From positions 1 through 51,638 of the forward strand of contig PWYR01000073.1 of the NCBI GenBank assembly GCA_003567775.1: a DNA stretch of 51,638 nucleotides, read 5' to 3'. Of the stretch, positions 1-8,131 are shown piece by piece (position 1 is the first letter of the stretch; the number at the start of each line of letters is the position of its first letter). The position numbers and the translations under genes were made by a program. The notes beneath the pieces were generated by a model. The model saw only the letters and a program-made list of their open reading frames with translations, made no database searches and was not told where the DNA came from. This stretch comes from Ignavibacteriales bacterium. Its GTDB lineage: Bacteria > Bacteroidota > Ignavibacteria > T3Sed10-11.

Positions 1-740
1 ACACTCTCGGTCGTTTTTCTGCTCTGGCAGTAAACTATACCGCTTTCATCTCTTCGTTGATCGAGAAATGTTAAAAGTTGTTGATACGCATCGGATTTAG
101 GAAGAACACGGTAACTAAGATTGGGCCTATTAAAACTTGCGATATAACTTTTTGCATTCCGCAGTTGTAAATGTTTGTGTATATCGGCGCGTACACGTTC
201 GGTTGCGGTAGCGGTCAACGCCATCATCGGAACGTCAGGCATTAGCGTACGCAACTTTACGAGCTGCCGGTACTCGGGACGAAAGTCGTGGCCCCATTCG
301 CTGATGCAATGTGCTTCATCGACCGCTATAAGTTCGATGTTCCAATTTACAACGCCATCCAGGAAATGAGAAAGCAATGCGCGTTCCGGCGCGACATAGA
401 GTAACCGGTATTCGTTTTTACTCAATCCGATTTGTCTCTTCCGGGCTTCTGTCTGCGTCAGCGATGAATTGATATATGTCGCATCGATTCCGCCTGCAAG
501 CAGCGCGTCGACCTGGTCTTTCATCAATGAAATAAGAGGAGAGATTACTACGGTGAGCCCCGGACGCACAAGAGCGGGCAATTGATAACAGAGCGACTTT
601 CCGCCACCCGTCGGAAGCAAGACGAATACATCCTTACCATCAAGCGAGTCGCGAATGATTTCCTCTTGCAGCGGTCGAAACGATGTAAAACCGAAATACC
701 GTTTCAGTAACGGCAGTAATGACAACTGTTTAGTATGCAC
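1..740 (-). CDS. recQ: ATP-dependent DNA helicase RecQ, 3'-truncated by the window edge
   Basis: This gene is absent from the ORF track because it runs off the left edge and starts with GTG. Read on the minus strand from 740 it gives VHTKQLSLLPLLKRYFGF, then the RecQ Q-motif region (FRPLQEE), Walker A LPTGGGKSLCYQ, the DEAH box VDEAHC, and the start of the second RecA lobe (GIVYCQSRKTTE). RecQ is a 3'-5' helicase for recombination repair and stalled forks. About 246 codons are visible; the rest of lobe 2, the zinc/RQC and HRDC domains lie outside. No in-frame ATG lies upstream and the GTG has no clear ribosome site, so the start is the uncertain part. A sigma-70-like promoter sits just upstream. 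Confidence 0.93.
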   Translation of the reverse strand, partial: MHTKQLSLLPLLKRYFGFTSFRPLQEEIIRDSLDGKDVFVLLPTGGGKSLCYQLPALVRPGLTVVISPLISLMKDQVDALLAGGIDATYINSSLTQTEARKRQIGLSKNEYRLLYVAPERALLSHFLDGVVNWNIELIAVDEAHCISEWGHDFRPEYRQLVKLRTLMPDVPMMALTATATERVRADIHKHLQLRNAKSYIASFNRPNLSYRVLPKSDAYQQLLTFLDQRRDESGIVYCQSRKTTES

Positions 741-774
741 GGGAATTTGTTTTGTTGATGAACAGGAACGCTTA

Positions 775-802
775 AATATAAAATTTTTAGGGAAAAATGC
801 AA
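775..802 (-). promoter_or_regulatory. Putative promoter of recQ
   Basis: On the minus strand TTGCAT, a 16-bp spacer and TATATT can be read, which would start transcription about 28 bases before the recQ GTG codon. It lies between the MoaD-like gene and recQ. It was assigned by eye in an AT-rich intergenic stretch, so chance is possible. Confidence 0.42.
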
Positions 803-832
803 ATTTTTAATATAGTAACAAATTAACAAAGC

Positions 833-1123
833 TCAATTATTAATTCCACCGCTTACAGCAGGAATTATATATATTTCATCTACATTATTCAACTGCGTGT
901 GTAATCCTCCTGTATATTTAATGTTTTCCTCTCCGGCAAATATATTGATATGTTGCCGCACTTCTCCCTGCTCGGTCATTATCCTGTCTTTCAATCCGGG
1001 ATACCGTTGCCACAATAAACCCAATGCTTCGCCGACGGTACCCGGCTTCACATTTATAACAACATCGGTCTGTCCATCGGTAAATTCTCTTAACGGACCC
1101 GGAATAACAAATGTTATAGACAT
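833..1123 (-). CDS. MoaD/ThiS-family ubiquitin-like sulfur carrier protein
   Basis: The 96-residue protein has the beta-grasp pattern of MoaD/ThiS: an N-terminal strand pair (ITFVIPGPLREFTDG), a helix (VGEALGLLWQRYPGL), a central IFAGEENI strand and the end DEIYIIPAVSGG. In MoaD and ThiS the terminal Gly-Gly is adenylated by an E1-like enzyme and carries sulfur. Here GG is followed by INN, so a three-residue tail would have to be removed or the protein works differently. The ATG follows the stop of the BNR-repeat gene directly (TAAATG), indicating translational coupling. No MoaE, MoeB/ThiF or ThiG gene is in the window. Molybdopterin or thiamine synthesis is therefore not demonstrated; the family is sure, the pathway is not. 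Confidence 0.85.
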   Translation of the reverse strand: MSITFVIPGPLREFTDGQTDVVINVKPGTVGEALGLLWQRYPGLKDRIMTEQGEVRQHINIFAGEENIKYTGGLHTQLNNVDEIYIIPAVSGGINN

Positions 1124-2335
1124 TTATTTTCCTTTTCGTGTAGAGCGGGCGGGTTTCTTTTTGGTTTGTTTTTTAACGGCTCTCCTTTTTGTCGTTACTT
1201 TCTTTGCTTGTGTTTCACCATTCACTACCGTTGCTTTTATACACGTAACGGGAGGTAAATCATCAATTATCAATTTCCATGAATTACCGTTATTAGCAGA
1301 ACCGTACACCTTACCGCTGCGTGTCCCGAAATAAACTCCTGCTGGATCGAGTGAATCGGCATCCATGCCGTCTCTGAGGATGGTTTCATAAGCCCCTTTC
1401 TGCGGCAACCCGCGTGTTAGGGGTTTCCAGGTTTTTCCGGCATCTTGCGTTCGGTAGACACGGAGTTTTGCGTCCGGCACACAGCGCATCTCATAATCCA
1501 AAGGAATGATGTAAAACGTATCCGGATCATGCGGATGCGAAATGATGGGAAAACCAAAATCGGAAGGAACGCCGTTTGCCATATCCTCCCATGTCTCCGC
1601 CGCATTAAAGCTGCGAAAGAGCCCGCCGTGATTTTGCAGAAATAATCTGTCGGGTTGCGACGGATGCATTGCAACTTTATGCACACACTGTCCGAACTCC
1701 GGATATTTATCGGGAAGGAATTCCGCGCTCACACCATTGTTTTTCGCTTGCCACGATTTTCCGCCGTCATCGGTGCGATACACGCCGCCGGTGGAGATAG
1801 CAACATGCATTTTATTGTTATCAGTTGGATGAGGCAAAATTGTATGCAGACATAATCCACCGGCGCCCGGCTCCCATCGTGCACGGTGCGGATGATCGTG
1901 TAATCCCCGAACCAGCGACCAAGTCTTACCTGCATCCTTCGATTCAAACAAAGCAGCCGGCTCTACTCCACAATACAACACATCGGGTTCATTATCACGG
2001 CCCGGTACGATCTGCCAGATTTGTTTAAGAGATAATCCGGTGTCTTCCGGAAATTTTAAATTTGCCGCTTCAGGTTTAGTCCAGTTCATCCCGAAATCAT
2101 CACTGGAACAGAGTACCGTCCCGTAAAACGGGCTTTGCGGAGCCGCCCATACATGCTGCCGACCCGCCCGACTGTCATATGCCAGTGCATAAACCACCTC
2201 ACCGGGGAAATGCGGTCCGGATACTTTCCATCGTTGTCGTGCTGCAGTTGATGATAATAAAAATATCCCTTTCATCGTCCCGATCATTAAAAGCACATCG
2301 CCGGGTTTAGGGGAGATGTTTCCGGTGGTTTGCAT
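1124..2335 (-). CDS. BNR/Asp-box repeat (sialidase-like) beta-propeller protein
   Basis: The 403-residue protein carries at least five Asp-box (SxDxGxTW) motifs spread along its length: SSDDFGMNW, SKDAGKTW, RTDDGGKSW, RTQDAGKTW and SANNGNSW, plus a degenerate SFNAAETW. These typify six-bladed sialidase-like or YCF48-like propellers. No signal peptide is visible (MQTTGNISPKPGDVLLM), so it is probably cytoplasmic. The arginine triad of a true sialidase cannot be placed, so hydrolase activity should not be assumed. The last about 30 residues are extremely Lys/Arg/Thr rich (TTKRRAVKKQTKKKPARSTR), which may bind nucleic acid or another acidic partner. It is translationally coupled to the MoaD-like carrier. 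Its binding target is unknown. Confidence 0.8.
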   Translation of the reverse strand: MQTTGNISPKPGDVLLMIGTMKGIFLLSSTAARQRWKVSGPHFPGEVVYALAYDSRAGRQHVWAAPQSPFYGTVLCSSDDFGMNWTKPEAANLKFPEDTGLSLKQIWQIVPGRDNEPDVLYCGVEPAALFESKDAGKTWSLVRGLHDHPHRARWEPGAGGLCLHTILPHPTDNNKMHVAISTGGVYRTDDGGKSWQAKNNGVSAEFLPDKYPEFGQCVHKVAMHPSQPDRLFLQNHGGLFRSFNAAETWEDMANGVPSDFGFPIISHPHDPDTFYIIPLDYEMRCVPDAKLRVYRTQDAGKTWKPLTRGLPQKGAYETILRDGMDADSLDPAGVYFGTRSGKVYGSANNGNSWKLIIDDLPPVTCIKATVVNGETQAKKVTTKRRAVKKQTKKKPARSTRKGK

Positions 2336-2443
2336 GGGATGGCTCCTTTATATGTTAGATGTCTGTATGTACCGGTTGTTAGCGATTGGAAGAAATTTGA
2401 GAAATATTTTTGAGAAGTGCAAGAGATAGGCCGAGAAAAAATA

Positions 2444-2479
2444 AAAAATCCCCGCGGGCGAAACCCGGCAGGGATTTTT
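2444..2479. terminator. Rho-independent terminator between two minus-strand genes
   Basis: AAAAATCCC and GGGATTTTT form a symmetrical stem, with an inner GGG/CCC pairing around CGAAA. The A and T runs on both sides make it potentially bidirectional. It lies after the MFSD1-like gene (minus) and before the BNR gene. Confidence 0.8.
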
Positions 2480-2483
2480 AATA

Positions 2484-2523
2484 CTCCATTACTCCATCAT
2501 TCCACTACTCTATCACTCCGTCA
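2484..2523. repeat. Imperfect tandem repeat, five 8-bp units
   Basis: Five consecutive octamers read CTCCATTA, CTCCATCA, TTCCACTA, CTCTATCA and CTCCGTCA (consensus CTCCATCA; minus strand TGATGGAG). They lie between the MFSD1-like stop codon and the terminator at 2444-2479. They could be a variable-number repeat generated by slippage. No protein is encoded and no binding protein is known. Confidence 0.75.
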
Positions 2524-2533
2524 TCCCACGTCC

Positions 2534-3907
2534 CTACTCCTCCTTCCGCTCCGGCACATCCAATCCCGTCTTTGTGGTTATCGTTTCGAGTCCATGTCCA
2601 CCGGGACCTGTTTCAGTACGCCAGAGCATGTACGAGAAAAACAACCCGAGGGATGCAAGTGCAGTGAATATCCACATACCGTAAGCATATCCTTCCGGGT
2701 TATCCGGACTTGCCATAGCCCGATCGTTTGTGAAACCGATTAGCCACGGAACAAACGCCATTCCCACTTGCTGGCAAAGCGTCATCAGTGCATATCCTGT
2801 ACCCAATCTTCGCTGTTCTACAATATATGCAACCGAAGGCCACATTATCGCGGGGATAAGTGAAAATGCCATACCGAGCAACAACATAACTACAAGTAAC
2901 GTTAACGGTATATAGGCGCTCCCAAGGAACGGCAGCACCACGTTGATTTCCGGTCCCGGAGGTGCGTACGTAACTATTAAAAACAGCGGCAACAACACAA
3001 GTGAGCCAACCGCCATAAAGAAGGAACGTTTACCTATCTTATCGACGAGTAATCCGAACAAAGGTGTTGCAATCATTGCAGAAATAGGTAACAGGCTGTT
3101 GAGCAATCCGGCTGCATCCCGTTCCAGACCATGAGCTTGCTGGAAATAATAAATTGCAAATGCACGGAAGGGAAACACCGTCGAATAAAACACGACACAC
3201 AGCGCAACAATATACCAATAGGAAGCACTGAATGAATACAGTCCCTTCTTCTCGATCTTCTCGGTTTCGCCGGCTTCACCCAGACTGTATATGCCTTCCG
3301 CCCGGTTTTCCATAAACCAGTATAACATAGCACCCGCTACCGAAATACCCGCAACACCCATCGCCAGCCAGAGCGGATCCTGCCAGTTTTCGTATAACGG
3401 ACGCGCCCAGGATGTCGACCAATCTGCCGAAGCGGAACCAAGTCTCGATATGGTTAAGTTGATACCGAATGCAAAACTTAACTCTTTTCCCTTAAACCAT
3501 TTTGCAAGCGCCGTCGTCACTGCAACAATCAATGGCTCGGCGCCGATACCGAGAATGAATCTGCCGCTTGCCATCACGCCGAATTTCGGCGAAACTGCAG
3601 TGACAAATGCAGCGACCAAACAAATAATTGCAAACAACGTTATCGATTTCTTTGTACCCCACCGATCGATAATATACCCGCCGATAAGCAAGACAAGTAC
3701 GGCGGCAATACTATACACTGAATACAACAAACCAAGCTGTTGATCGGTAAAACCGAGTTGCGAGGAGAGAAGATCGAAAACCGGAGCTGCTGAATCATAC
3801 ACATAATAATTCCCGAACATTGCAAGACTGATGAATACCAGAACAGTCCATCGGTATAATGGCGTCGGTCTCGGAAGTAAAGATTCTGGATTGGTGGTTT
3901 GTGTCAT
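2534..3907 (-). CDS. MFS transporter, MFSD1-like
   Basis: The 457-residue protein has about twelve hydrophobic segments and the MFS motif A after the second helix (GGYIIDRWGTKK). Several stretches resemble animal MFSD1 rather than ordinary bacterial drug exporters: FGNYYVYDSA in helix 1, LGLLYSVYS before helix 2, and WFKGKELSFAFGINLTISRLGS in the fourth/fifth helix region. Animal MFSD1 is a lysosomal dipeptide transporter, so a peptide substrate is a reasonable guess for this inner-membrane protein. It lies 50 bases downstream of proline dehydrogenase on the same strand and is followed by a terminator, so the two may form one operon. The substrate is inference; the MFS fold is sure. Confidence 0.88.
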   Translation of the reverse strand: MTQTTNPESLLPRPTPLYRWTVLVFISLAMFGNYYVYDSAAPVFDLLSSQLGFTDQQLGLLYSVYSIAAVLVLLIGGYIIDRWGTKKSITLFAIICLVAAFVTAVSPKFGVMASGRFILGIGAEPLIVAVTTALAKWFKGKELSFAFGINLTISRLGSASADWSTSWARPLYENWQDPLWLAMGVAGISVAGAMLYWFMENRAEGIYSLGEAGETEKIEKKGLYSFSASYWYIVALCVVFYSTVFPFRAFAIYYFQQAHGLERDAAGLLNSLLPISAMIATPLFGLLVDKIGKRSFFMAVGSLVLLPLFLIVTYAPPGPEINVVLPFLGSAYIPLTLLVVMLLLGMAFSLIPAIMWPSVAYIVEQRRLGTGYALMTLCQQVGMAFVPWLIGFTNDRAMASPDNPEGYAYGMWIFTALASLGLFFSYMLWRTETGPGGHGLETITTKTGLDVPERKEE

Positions 3908-3957
3908 AGATTACCCTTGATTAATTAATGTTTAAAAAAATATCTATATCGGTTTAA

Positions 3958-4866
3958 TCACTTTCCATTTTTCCGGGAGAGTATTGCCTTGAATATCGTC
4001 CCTGCCATCTTCGGATTTTCTTTCAAACGCCGCACCGAATATTGATACCAGAATGTTCCAAACGGAACATAGATTCTCATGCGGTGACCTTCACGAAGAA
4101 TCCGGTCACGCAACTCGGGGCGCACGCCGAGGAGCATTTGAAATTCATACTGATCGGGTTTCATATCATATTTTTCGATAAGCCGGTACGAACCTTCTAT
4201 TAACTCATCATCGTGTGTGGCGATGCCGACATAACTTCCCGCTTCAAAGATAATTTCTATAAGACGAAGGAGACATTTATTAATTTCATCGCGTTTCTTA
4301 AATGCGATCTTTTCAGGTTCAACATAGATACCTTTGCAGACACGAAAGTTTGAAGGTTCTTTTACCAGATCCTGTACATCTTTTTCGGTTCGACGGAGAT
4401 AAGATTGAACTGCTACTCCTACATTTCGAAATTCTTTTCGGAGGGTTTTATATATATTAATCGTTTTATCGGTCGTAGGCGAATCTTCCATATCGATACG
4501 AACAAAATTGTCGAGTGCGTGCGCATGTTCGACAATTTCACGAACATTGGTAAGTGTAAAATCGTAATCAATATCAAGACCGAGTTGCGTAAGTTTGATC
4601 GAAAGGTTTGAGTCGAGTTTTTCTTCTGTAATTTTTGTGAGAACCTCTTTACATTCTCCCATCATATCGGTTGCAAGTTCTTTTTCGGTAACAGACTCAC
4701 CGAGAACGTCCATCGTCGCCATAAAACCTTTTTGATTTAGCTCATGAACAGCTTTTACGGCTTCGGGTAAATGCTCTCCGGCAATATATCGCTTTGAAAA
4801 ATAGCGAACAACCGGCTTTGGTACAAGAGGCAGCGTTTTAACAACAAATTTATCAAGTAGACTCAT
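3958..4866 (-). CDS. Proline dehydrogenase (monofunctional)
   Basis: This 302-residue FAD enzyme oxidises proline to pyrroline-5-carboxylate, passing electrons to quinones. The length fits the monofunctional PutA-domain family. Visible hallmarks are the TIM-barrel strand NFVRIDMEDS, the AVQSYLRRTEKD strand, RVCKGIYVEP and the C-terminal substrate-binding helix VPFGTFWYQYSVRRLKENP with its paired arginines. The partner P5C dehydrogenase (PruA) is not adjacent. The aldehyde dehydrogenase at 36-37 kb is a different subfamily by its QICIKVQR motif. A promoter and a palindrome lie directly upstream and an MFSD1-like transporter downstream, suggesting a proline or peptide catabolic unit. Confidence 0.93.
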   Translation of the reverse strand: MSLLDKFVVKTLPLVPKPVVRYFSKRYIAGEHLPEAVKAVHELNQKGFMATMDVLGESVTEKELATDMMGECKEVLTKITEEKLDSNLSIKLTQLGLDIDYDFTLTNVREIVEHAHALDNFVRIDMEDSPTTDKTINIYKTLRKEFRNVGVAVQSYLRRTEKDVQDLVKEPSNFRVCKGIYVEPEKIAFKKRDEINKCLLRLIEIIFEAGSYVGIATHDDELIEGSYRLIEKYDMKPDQYEFQMLLGVRPELRDRILREGHRMRIYVPFGTFWYQYSVRRLKENPKMAGTIFKAILSRKNGK

Positions 4867-4902
4867 AGGTGAGACTCATAGACTGGTTATGTAAAAAAAT
4901 GG

Positions 4903-4933
4903 GATGTACCTACAAATGATTTACGGGTACATC
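4903..4933. promoter_or_regulatory. Palindrome in the proline dehydrogenase leader
   Basis: GATGTACC and GGTACATC form 8-bp inverted arms around 15 bases that themselves hold an AAATG/ATTT inner pairing. The element lies just downstream of the putative promoter at 4948-4976 and upstream of the start codon. It is placed for an operator or a leader hairpin. Its function is inferred from position only. Confidence 0.55.
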
Positions 4934-4947
4934 GTACAGGTTATTGA

Positions 4948-4976
4948 AATATAATGAGGATTATAAAAACTTGCAA
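4948..4976 (-). promoter_or_regulatory. Putative promoter of proline dehydrogenase
   Basis: On the minus strand TTGCAA, a 17-bp spacer and TATATT are present, placing the start of transcription near 4941, about 75 bases before the ATG. The palindrome at 4903-4933 would then lie in the early transcribed region. Confidence 0.5.
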
Positions 4977-5015
4977 CATTTTGGCGAATACAAATCTCCT
5001 CTCGAATTGAAAGCA

Positions 5016-5621
5016 TTACCGTTTTATGGCAATATTTCCCGAAGTTACATCCCGCAGGTGACTTCCGACTGTATTGATCAGCGATGGCTGCACACCAAGA
5101 TAAATCGTTACATCCTCGCCATATTCCGTATCGTTTATTTTCAGATCAAATTGGGAGATTACACGCATGACTCCATTCGTATAATCGTATGGAAAAGTGA
5201 TGCGAAGATTATCCAAAATCGGAATGCTGATGACCGATGTCTTACTTAGAACATCCTGCGCCGTTTCAGTATACGCGCGAACAAGTCCGCCCGTACCTAA
5301 TTTTGTGCCGCCAAAAAACCTTATAACAATCAATAAAGTGTTCGTAATGTCGTTATATTCAAGGATAGATAAGATCGGCTTTCCCGCAGTACCGGACGGC
5401 TCACCGTCGTCCGAAAAGCGGCTGATGCTGCCATCGATACCCAGACGAAATGCATAGCAACGATGCGTTGCATCATGGTATTGTTTGCGACAGCGATCAA
5501 TTATTTCCCCGGCACCTGATATCGACTCAACGGGGTACAACTTTCCGATAAACCGGGATCCCTTGACTTTAAGCTCAGTTTCTGCGTATGATGCTATGGT
5601 CTTGTATTCATCAATCTCCAT
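5016..5621 (-). CDS. yigZ: YigZ/IMPACT-family protein (UPF0029)
   Basis: The protein belongs to the YigZ family, which has an N-terminal IMPACT domain and a C-terminal domain related to EF-G domain V. The characteristic start SYAETELKVKGSRFIGKLYPV is present, followed by HDATHRCYAFRLG, DDGEPSGTAGKPILS and FFGGTKLGTGGLVRAY, all conserved. I chose the internal ATG (MEIDEYKT, 201 residues, close to the usual length of about 205) over the track's ATG at 5666, which adds 15 residues. Neither has a strong ribosome site. The role is unsettled: eukaryotic IMPACT modulates GCN2. It is divergent from bshA. Confidence 0.9.
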   Translation of the reverse strand: MEIDEYKTIASYAETELKVKGSRFIGKLYPVESISGAGEIIDRCRKQYHDATHRCYAFRLGIDGSISRFSDDGEPSGTAGKPILSILEYNDITNTLLIVIRFFGGTKLGTGGLVRAYTETAQDVLSKTSVISIPILDNLRITFPYDYTNGVMRVISQFDLKINDTEYGEDVTIYLGVQPSLINTVGSHLRDVTSGNIAIKR

Positions 5622-5686
5622 AGATAATAAGATAGGTTTTCCCCATCCGAAAATCAAAATATACATAAAACCTACACAAATAGTTG

Positions 5687-5715
5687 TTGAGATTCACCCC
5701 TTTTTACACTATCTT
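5687..5715 (+). promoter_or_regulatory. Putative promoter of bshA-mgtC
   Basis: TTGAGA, a 17-bp spacer and TATCTT lie about 30 bases before the bshA start, in the short gap between divergent yigZ and bshA. The assignment is by eye. Confidence 0.4.
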
Positions 5716-5743
5716 TTTATACTGGAAAGGAGCATTACATTAT

Positions 5744-6871
5744 ATGAAAATAGGTATAACTTGTTATCCGACGTACGGAGGAAGCGGCATTGTAGCAACG
5801 GAATTGGGTAAAGCCCTTGCCAAACGCGGACATCAGGTGCATTTTATAAGTTATACATTACCGACCAGATTAGACGGATTTATAGAGAATGTTTTTTTTC
5901 ACGAAGTAGAAATGAGCAGCTATCCGCTATTCGATTTTCCACTGTATACCATTGCGCTCACGAGTAAAATGGTCGATGTCGTCAAATATGAAAATCTCGA
6001 TATACTGCACGTACATTACGCCATTCCCCATGCAACGAGTGCGTATCTCGCAAAACAAATATTGGGCAATAAGGGTGTTCCGTTTACAACAACATTGCAT
6101 GGCACCGATATTACACTCGTGGGACTCGAGCCGAGCTATCTGTATGCGGTCAAGTTCAGTATAGAAGAAAGCGATGGGGTGACGGCTGTTTCACGACACC
6201 TAAAAGAAAAGACACTTTCGAATTACGGAATTACAAAAGATATCGAGGTAATTCCTAATTTTGTCGACACCGAAAAATACAAGAAATCCGAGGCATGCAA
6301 ATTTCGGGAACAGATATCGCCGAACAATGAAAAGATACTTGTTCATGTCAGCAACTTCCGGAAAGTGAAACGTGTCCCCGATACCGTCCGCATATTCAAT
6401 GAAGTACGGAAAGAAATCCCCAGCCGGCTTGTTCTTGTCGGCGACGGACCCGATCGATCTAACACCGAGCAATTATGCCGGGAACTCGGTATCTGCAAAG
6501 ATGTTATCTTCCTCGGCAAACAATCGGAGCTGGTTGAGATTTATTCCGCTTCGGATATCTTTTTAATGCCGAGTCAGTCGGAGAGTTTCGGTCTTTCTGC
6601 ACTTGAGGCAATGTCGTGCGGGTTGCCGGTTATTTCATCCAGCGTCGGTGGTTTGCCTGAACTCCAGGTACACGGCGAGACGGGATTCATCGCAGAAATC
6701 GGTGATATCAACCGGATGGCTCGGTACACCGTCGATCTGCTTCGCGATGAGAACCGGTATCGAATTTTCTCAGAAGCCGCGCGCCGCAGGGCTGTAGAAA
6801 ATTTCGAATTGAATACTATCGTTCCCCAGTATGAGCAGCATTATGAACATATACTTACCAAAGCAAAGTAA
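5744..6871 (+). CDS. bshA: N-acetyl-alpha-D-glucosaminyl L-malate synthase BshA
   Basis: BshA transfers GlcNAc from UDP-GlcNAc to L-malate, the first step of bacillithiol synthesis. The GT4 (GT-B fold) protein has the typical start [22 protein letters not shown], the [15 protein letters not shown] loop, [20 protein letters not shown] and the C-terminal [20 protein letters not shown] sugar-nucleotide site. The track starts 20 codons upstream at 5684. The ATG at 5744 is preferred because AAGGAG stands 11 bases before it and family members begin there, giving 375 residues. BshB and BshC are not in the window. It is the first gene of a two-gene unit with mgtC, nine bases apart. Confidence 0.95.
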   Translation: MKIGITCYPTYGGSGIVATELGKALAKRGHQVHFISYTLPTRLDGFIENVFFHEVEMSSYPLFDFPLYTIALTSKMVDVVKYENLDILHVHYAIPHATSAYLAKQILGNKGVPFTTTLHGTDITLVGLEPSYLYAVKFSIEESDGVTAVSRHLKEKTLSNYGITKDIEVIPNFVDTEKYKKSEACKFREQISPNNEKILVHVSNFRKVKRVPDTVRIFNEVRKEIPSRLVLVGDGPDRSNTEQLCRELGICKDVIFLGKQSELVEIYSASDIFLMPSQSESFGLSALEAMSCGLPVISSSVGGLPELQVHGETGFIAEIGDINRMARYTVDLLRDENRYRIFSEAARRRAVENFELNTIVPQYEQHYEHILTKAK

Positions 6872-6879
6872 ATAAGTCG

Positions 6880-7563
6880 ATGGAATCATTAACAGAATTA
6901 GGAACAATACTTCCCGAATCACTTATTAAAGTTCTCGCCGCGATTATTTGCGGGGGTGTTATCGGATATGAACGTGAAAAGAAAGGCAAACCTGCCGGAT
7001 TGCGAACCAATATCCTCATATGCCTCGGTGCAACATTGTATATGATCATTTCAGAGTACATTGCATTGAAACACGTTACCCAATTCAGCGATCCGGGACG
7101 AATCGCTGCACAGGTCGTGGTCGGGATAGGATTTCTGGGAGCGGGGACAATCATTCAGGCGCGCGGCACGGTTGCAGGACTTACAACTGCCGCTACGATA
7201 TGGGTGGTTGCAGCAATCGGACTCGTTATCGGCGCCGGATTTCCGATCATGGCGCTCATCTTCACCGCCATCGTGCTGTCGATGCTCGCTCCAATCAGAT
7301 ATATCGGAAAATTTCTGCTGGGTAAATGTGAATACATCGACATAGAGATAATGTTCCCGGCAGATGAAAAAATAAAATCGCAGCTATTATCGGTATTGAA
7401 CGACCACGATGTCGATCCACAACAGATCGGATTGAGTGAAAAAGATCAAAAGATGTTTATGAAGTTATCGTATTGTCATAAACATCCGTCGCACTATCGA
7501 TTTCTTCCGGAAATATGGACAATAGAAGGATTGACTGCCGTTCGCAAATCATCTTCCGAATAG
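6880..7563 (+). CDS. MgtC/SapB-family membrane protein
   Basis: The 227-residue protein has the MgtC N-terminal membrane domain of four to five helices. Its signature includes GGVIGYEREKKGKPAGLRTN, DPGRIAAQVVVGIGFLGAGTII and VAGLTTAATIWVVAAIGL. It ends in a soluble ACT-like region of about 75 residues. MgtC proteins help cells survive low magnesium and, in Salmonella, inhibit the F1Fo ATP synthase. The role here is not shown by sequence. It follows bshA by nine bases and converges on the anti-sigma gene, with no terminator visible between them. Confidence 0.9.
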   Translation: MESLTELGTILPESLIKVLAAIICGGVIGYEREKKGKPAGLRTNILICLGATLYMIISEYIALKHVTQFSDPGRIAAQVVVGIGFLGAGTIIQARGTVAGLTTAATIWVVAAIGLVIGAGFPIMALIFTAIVLSMLAPIRYIGKFLLGKCEYIDIEIMFPADEKIKSQLLSVLNDHDVDPQQIGLSEKDQKMFMKLSYCHKHPSHYRFLPEIWTIEGLTAVRKSSSE

Positions 7564-7573
7564 ACCTGTTCTC

Positions 7574-8131
7574 TCACCCGCGACGCAGCAACGGTGAAAG
7601 AAGCCATTTATCAAGCACTGCGACAATAAGTAATATCAATACTGTAAAAATTAAAATCGGGAAGGTTTCAACGCCGAACACACGATCATAAGCATCTGCG
7701 ACGGTTCCGCCGATTAAAGTAAGCTGCTCCTGCATGCTTTTATAATACTCCCAGAAAATTCCTGTCGCTTCTGCCGCAGGGATTTGTATCACTTCAAAGT
7801 CGATGATATTAAATTGGTAAAATATAATCCCGACGATTCCAAGCACAAGCGTCAGGGCGACAACATAGGCAAATCGCTGCAGGAAATGAACCAGCATTGA
7901 ATCCGCTCCCCCTGATCGGACCCGTGTCATAATTCTCTCTACCTGTACTTCATCAGCCGGTTCAACTTGTTGCTTTCTCAATGTATTATGGATTAATTCA
8001 ACGCTCTGGAATCGTTGCTTGCACACCGGACATGACTCAACACGTGCAAACGATTCATCATTTCGTCGATCCTCTTCTGAAAGATCGATCAGTTGCTGTA
8101 ATTCTTTTTCCGAAAGATGTTGATGTGTCAC
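7574..8131 (-). CDS. Putative membrane anti-sigma factor
   Basis: The 185-residue protein begins in the sigma gene (ATGA-type overlap at 8128-8131), the usual arrangement of an ECF sigma and its anti-sigma. Its N-terminal cytosolic part contains a single CPVC motif at about residues 34-37. The histidine four residues ahead of the first Cys of a canonical zinc anti-sigma motif (HxxxCxxC) is Arg here, so zinc binding may differ. A membrane segment follows (FAYVVALTLVLGIVGIIFY), then a periplasmic stretch of about 50 residues and a second helix near the C-terminus. The anti-sigma role is inferred from context and the CxxC; no sensing signal is evident. Confidence 0.7.
   Translation of the reverse strand: MTHQHLSEKELQQLIDLSEEDRRNDESFARVESCPVCKQRFQSVELIHNTLRKQQVEPADEVQVERIMTRVRSGGADSMLVHFLQRFAYVVALTLVLGIVGIIFYQFNIIDFEVIQIPAAEATGIFWEYYKSMQEQLTLIGGTVADAYDRVFGVETFPILIFTVLILLIVAVLDKWLLSPLLRRG

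Noticed and set aside
897-1334. Plus-strand ORF of 145 aa
   Set aside because: Antisense of the MoaD-like and BNR genes; low-complexity translation.
1124-2335. True sialidase
   Set aside because: Asp-boxes only show the propeller fold; no catalytic Arg triad or Tyr/Glu pair could be placed and no signal peptide is present.
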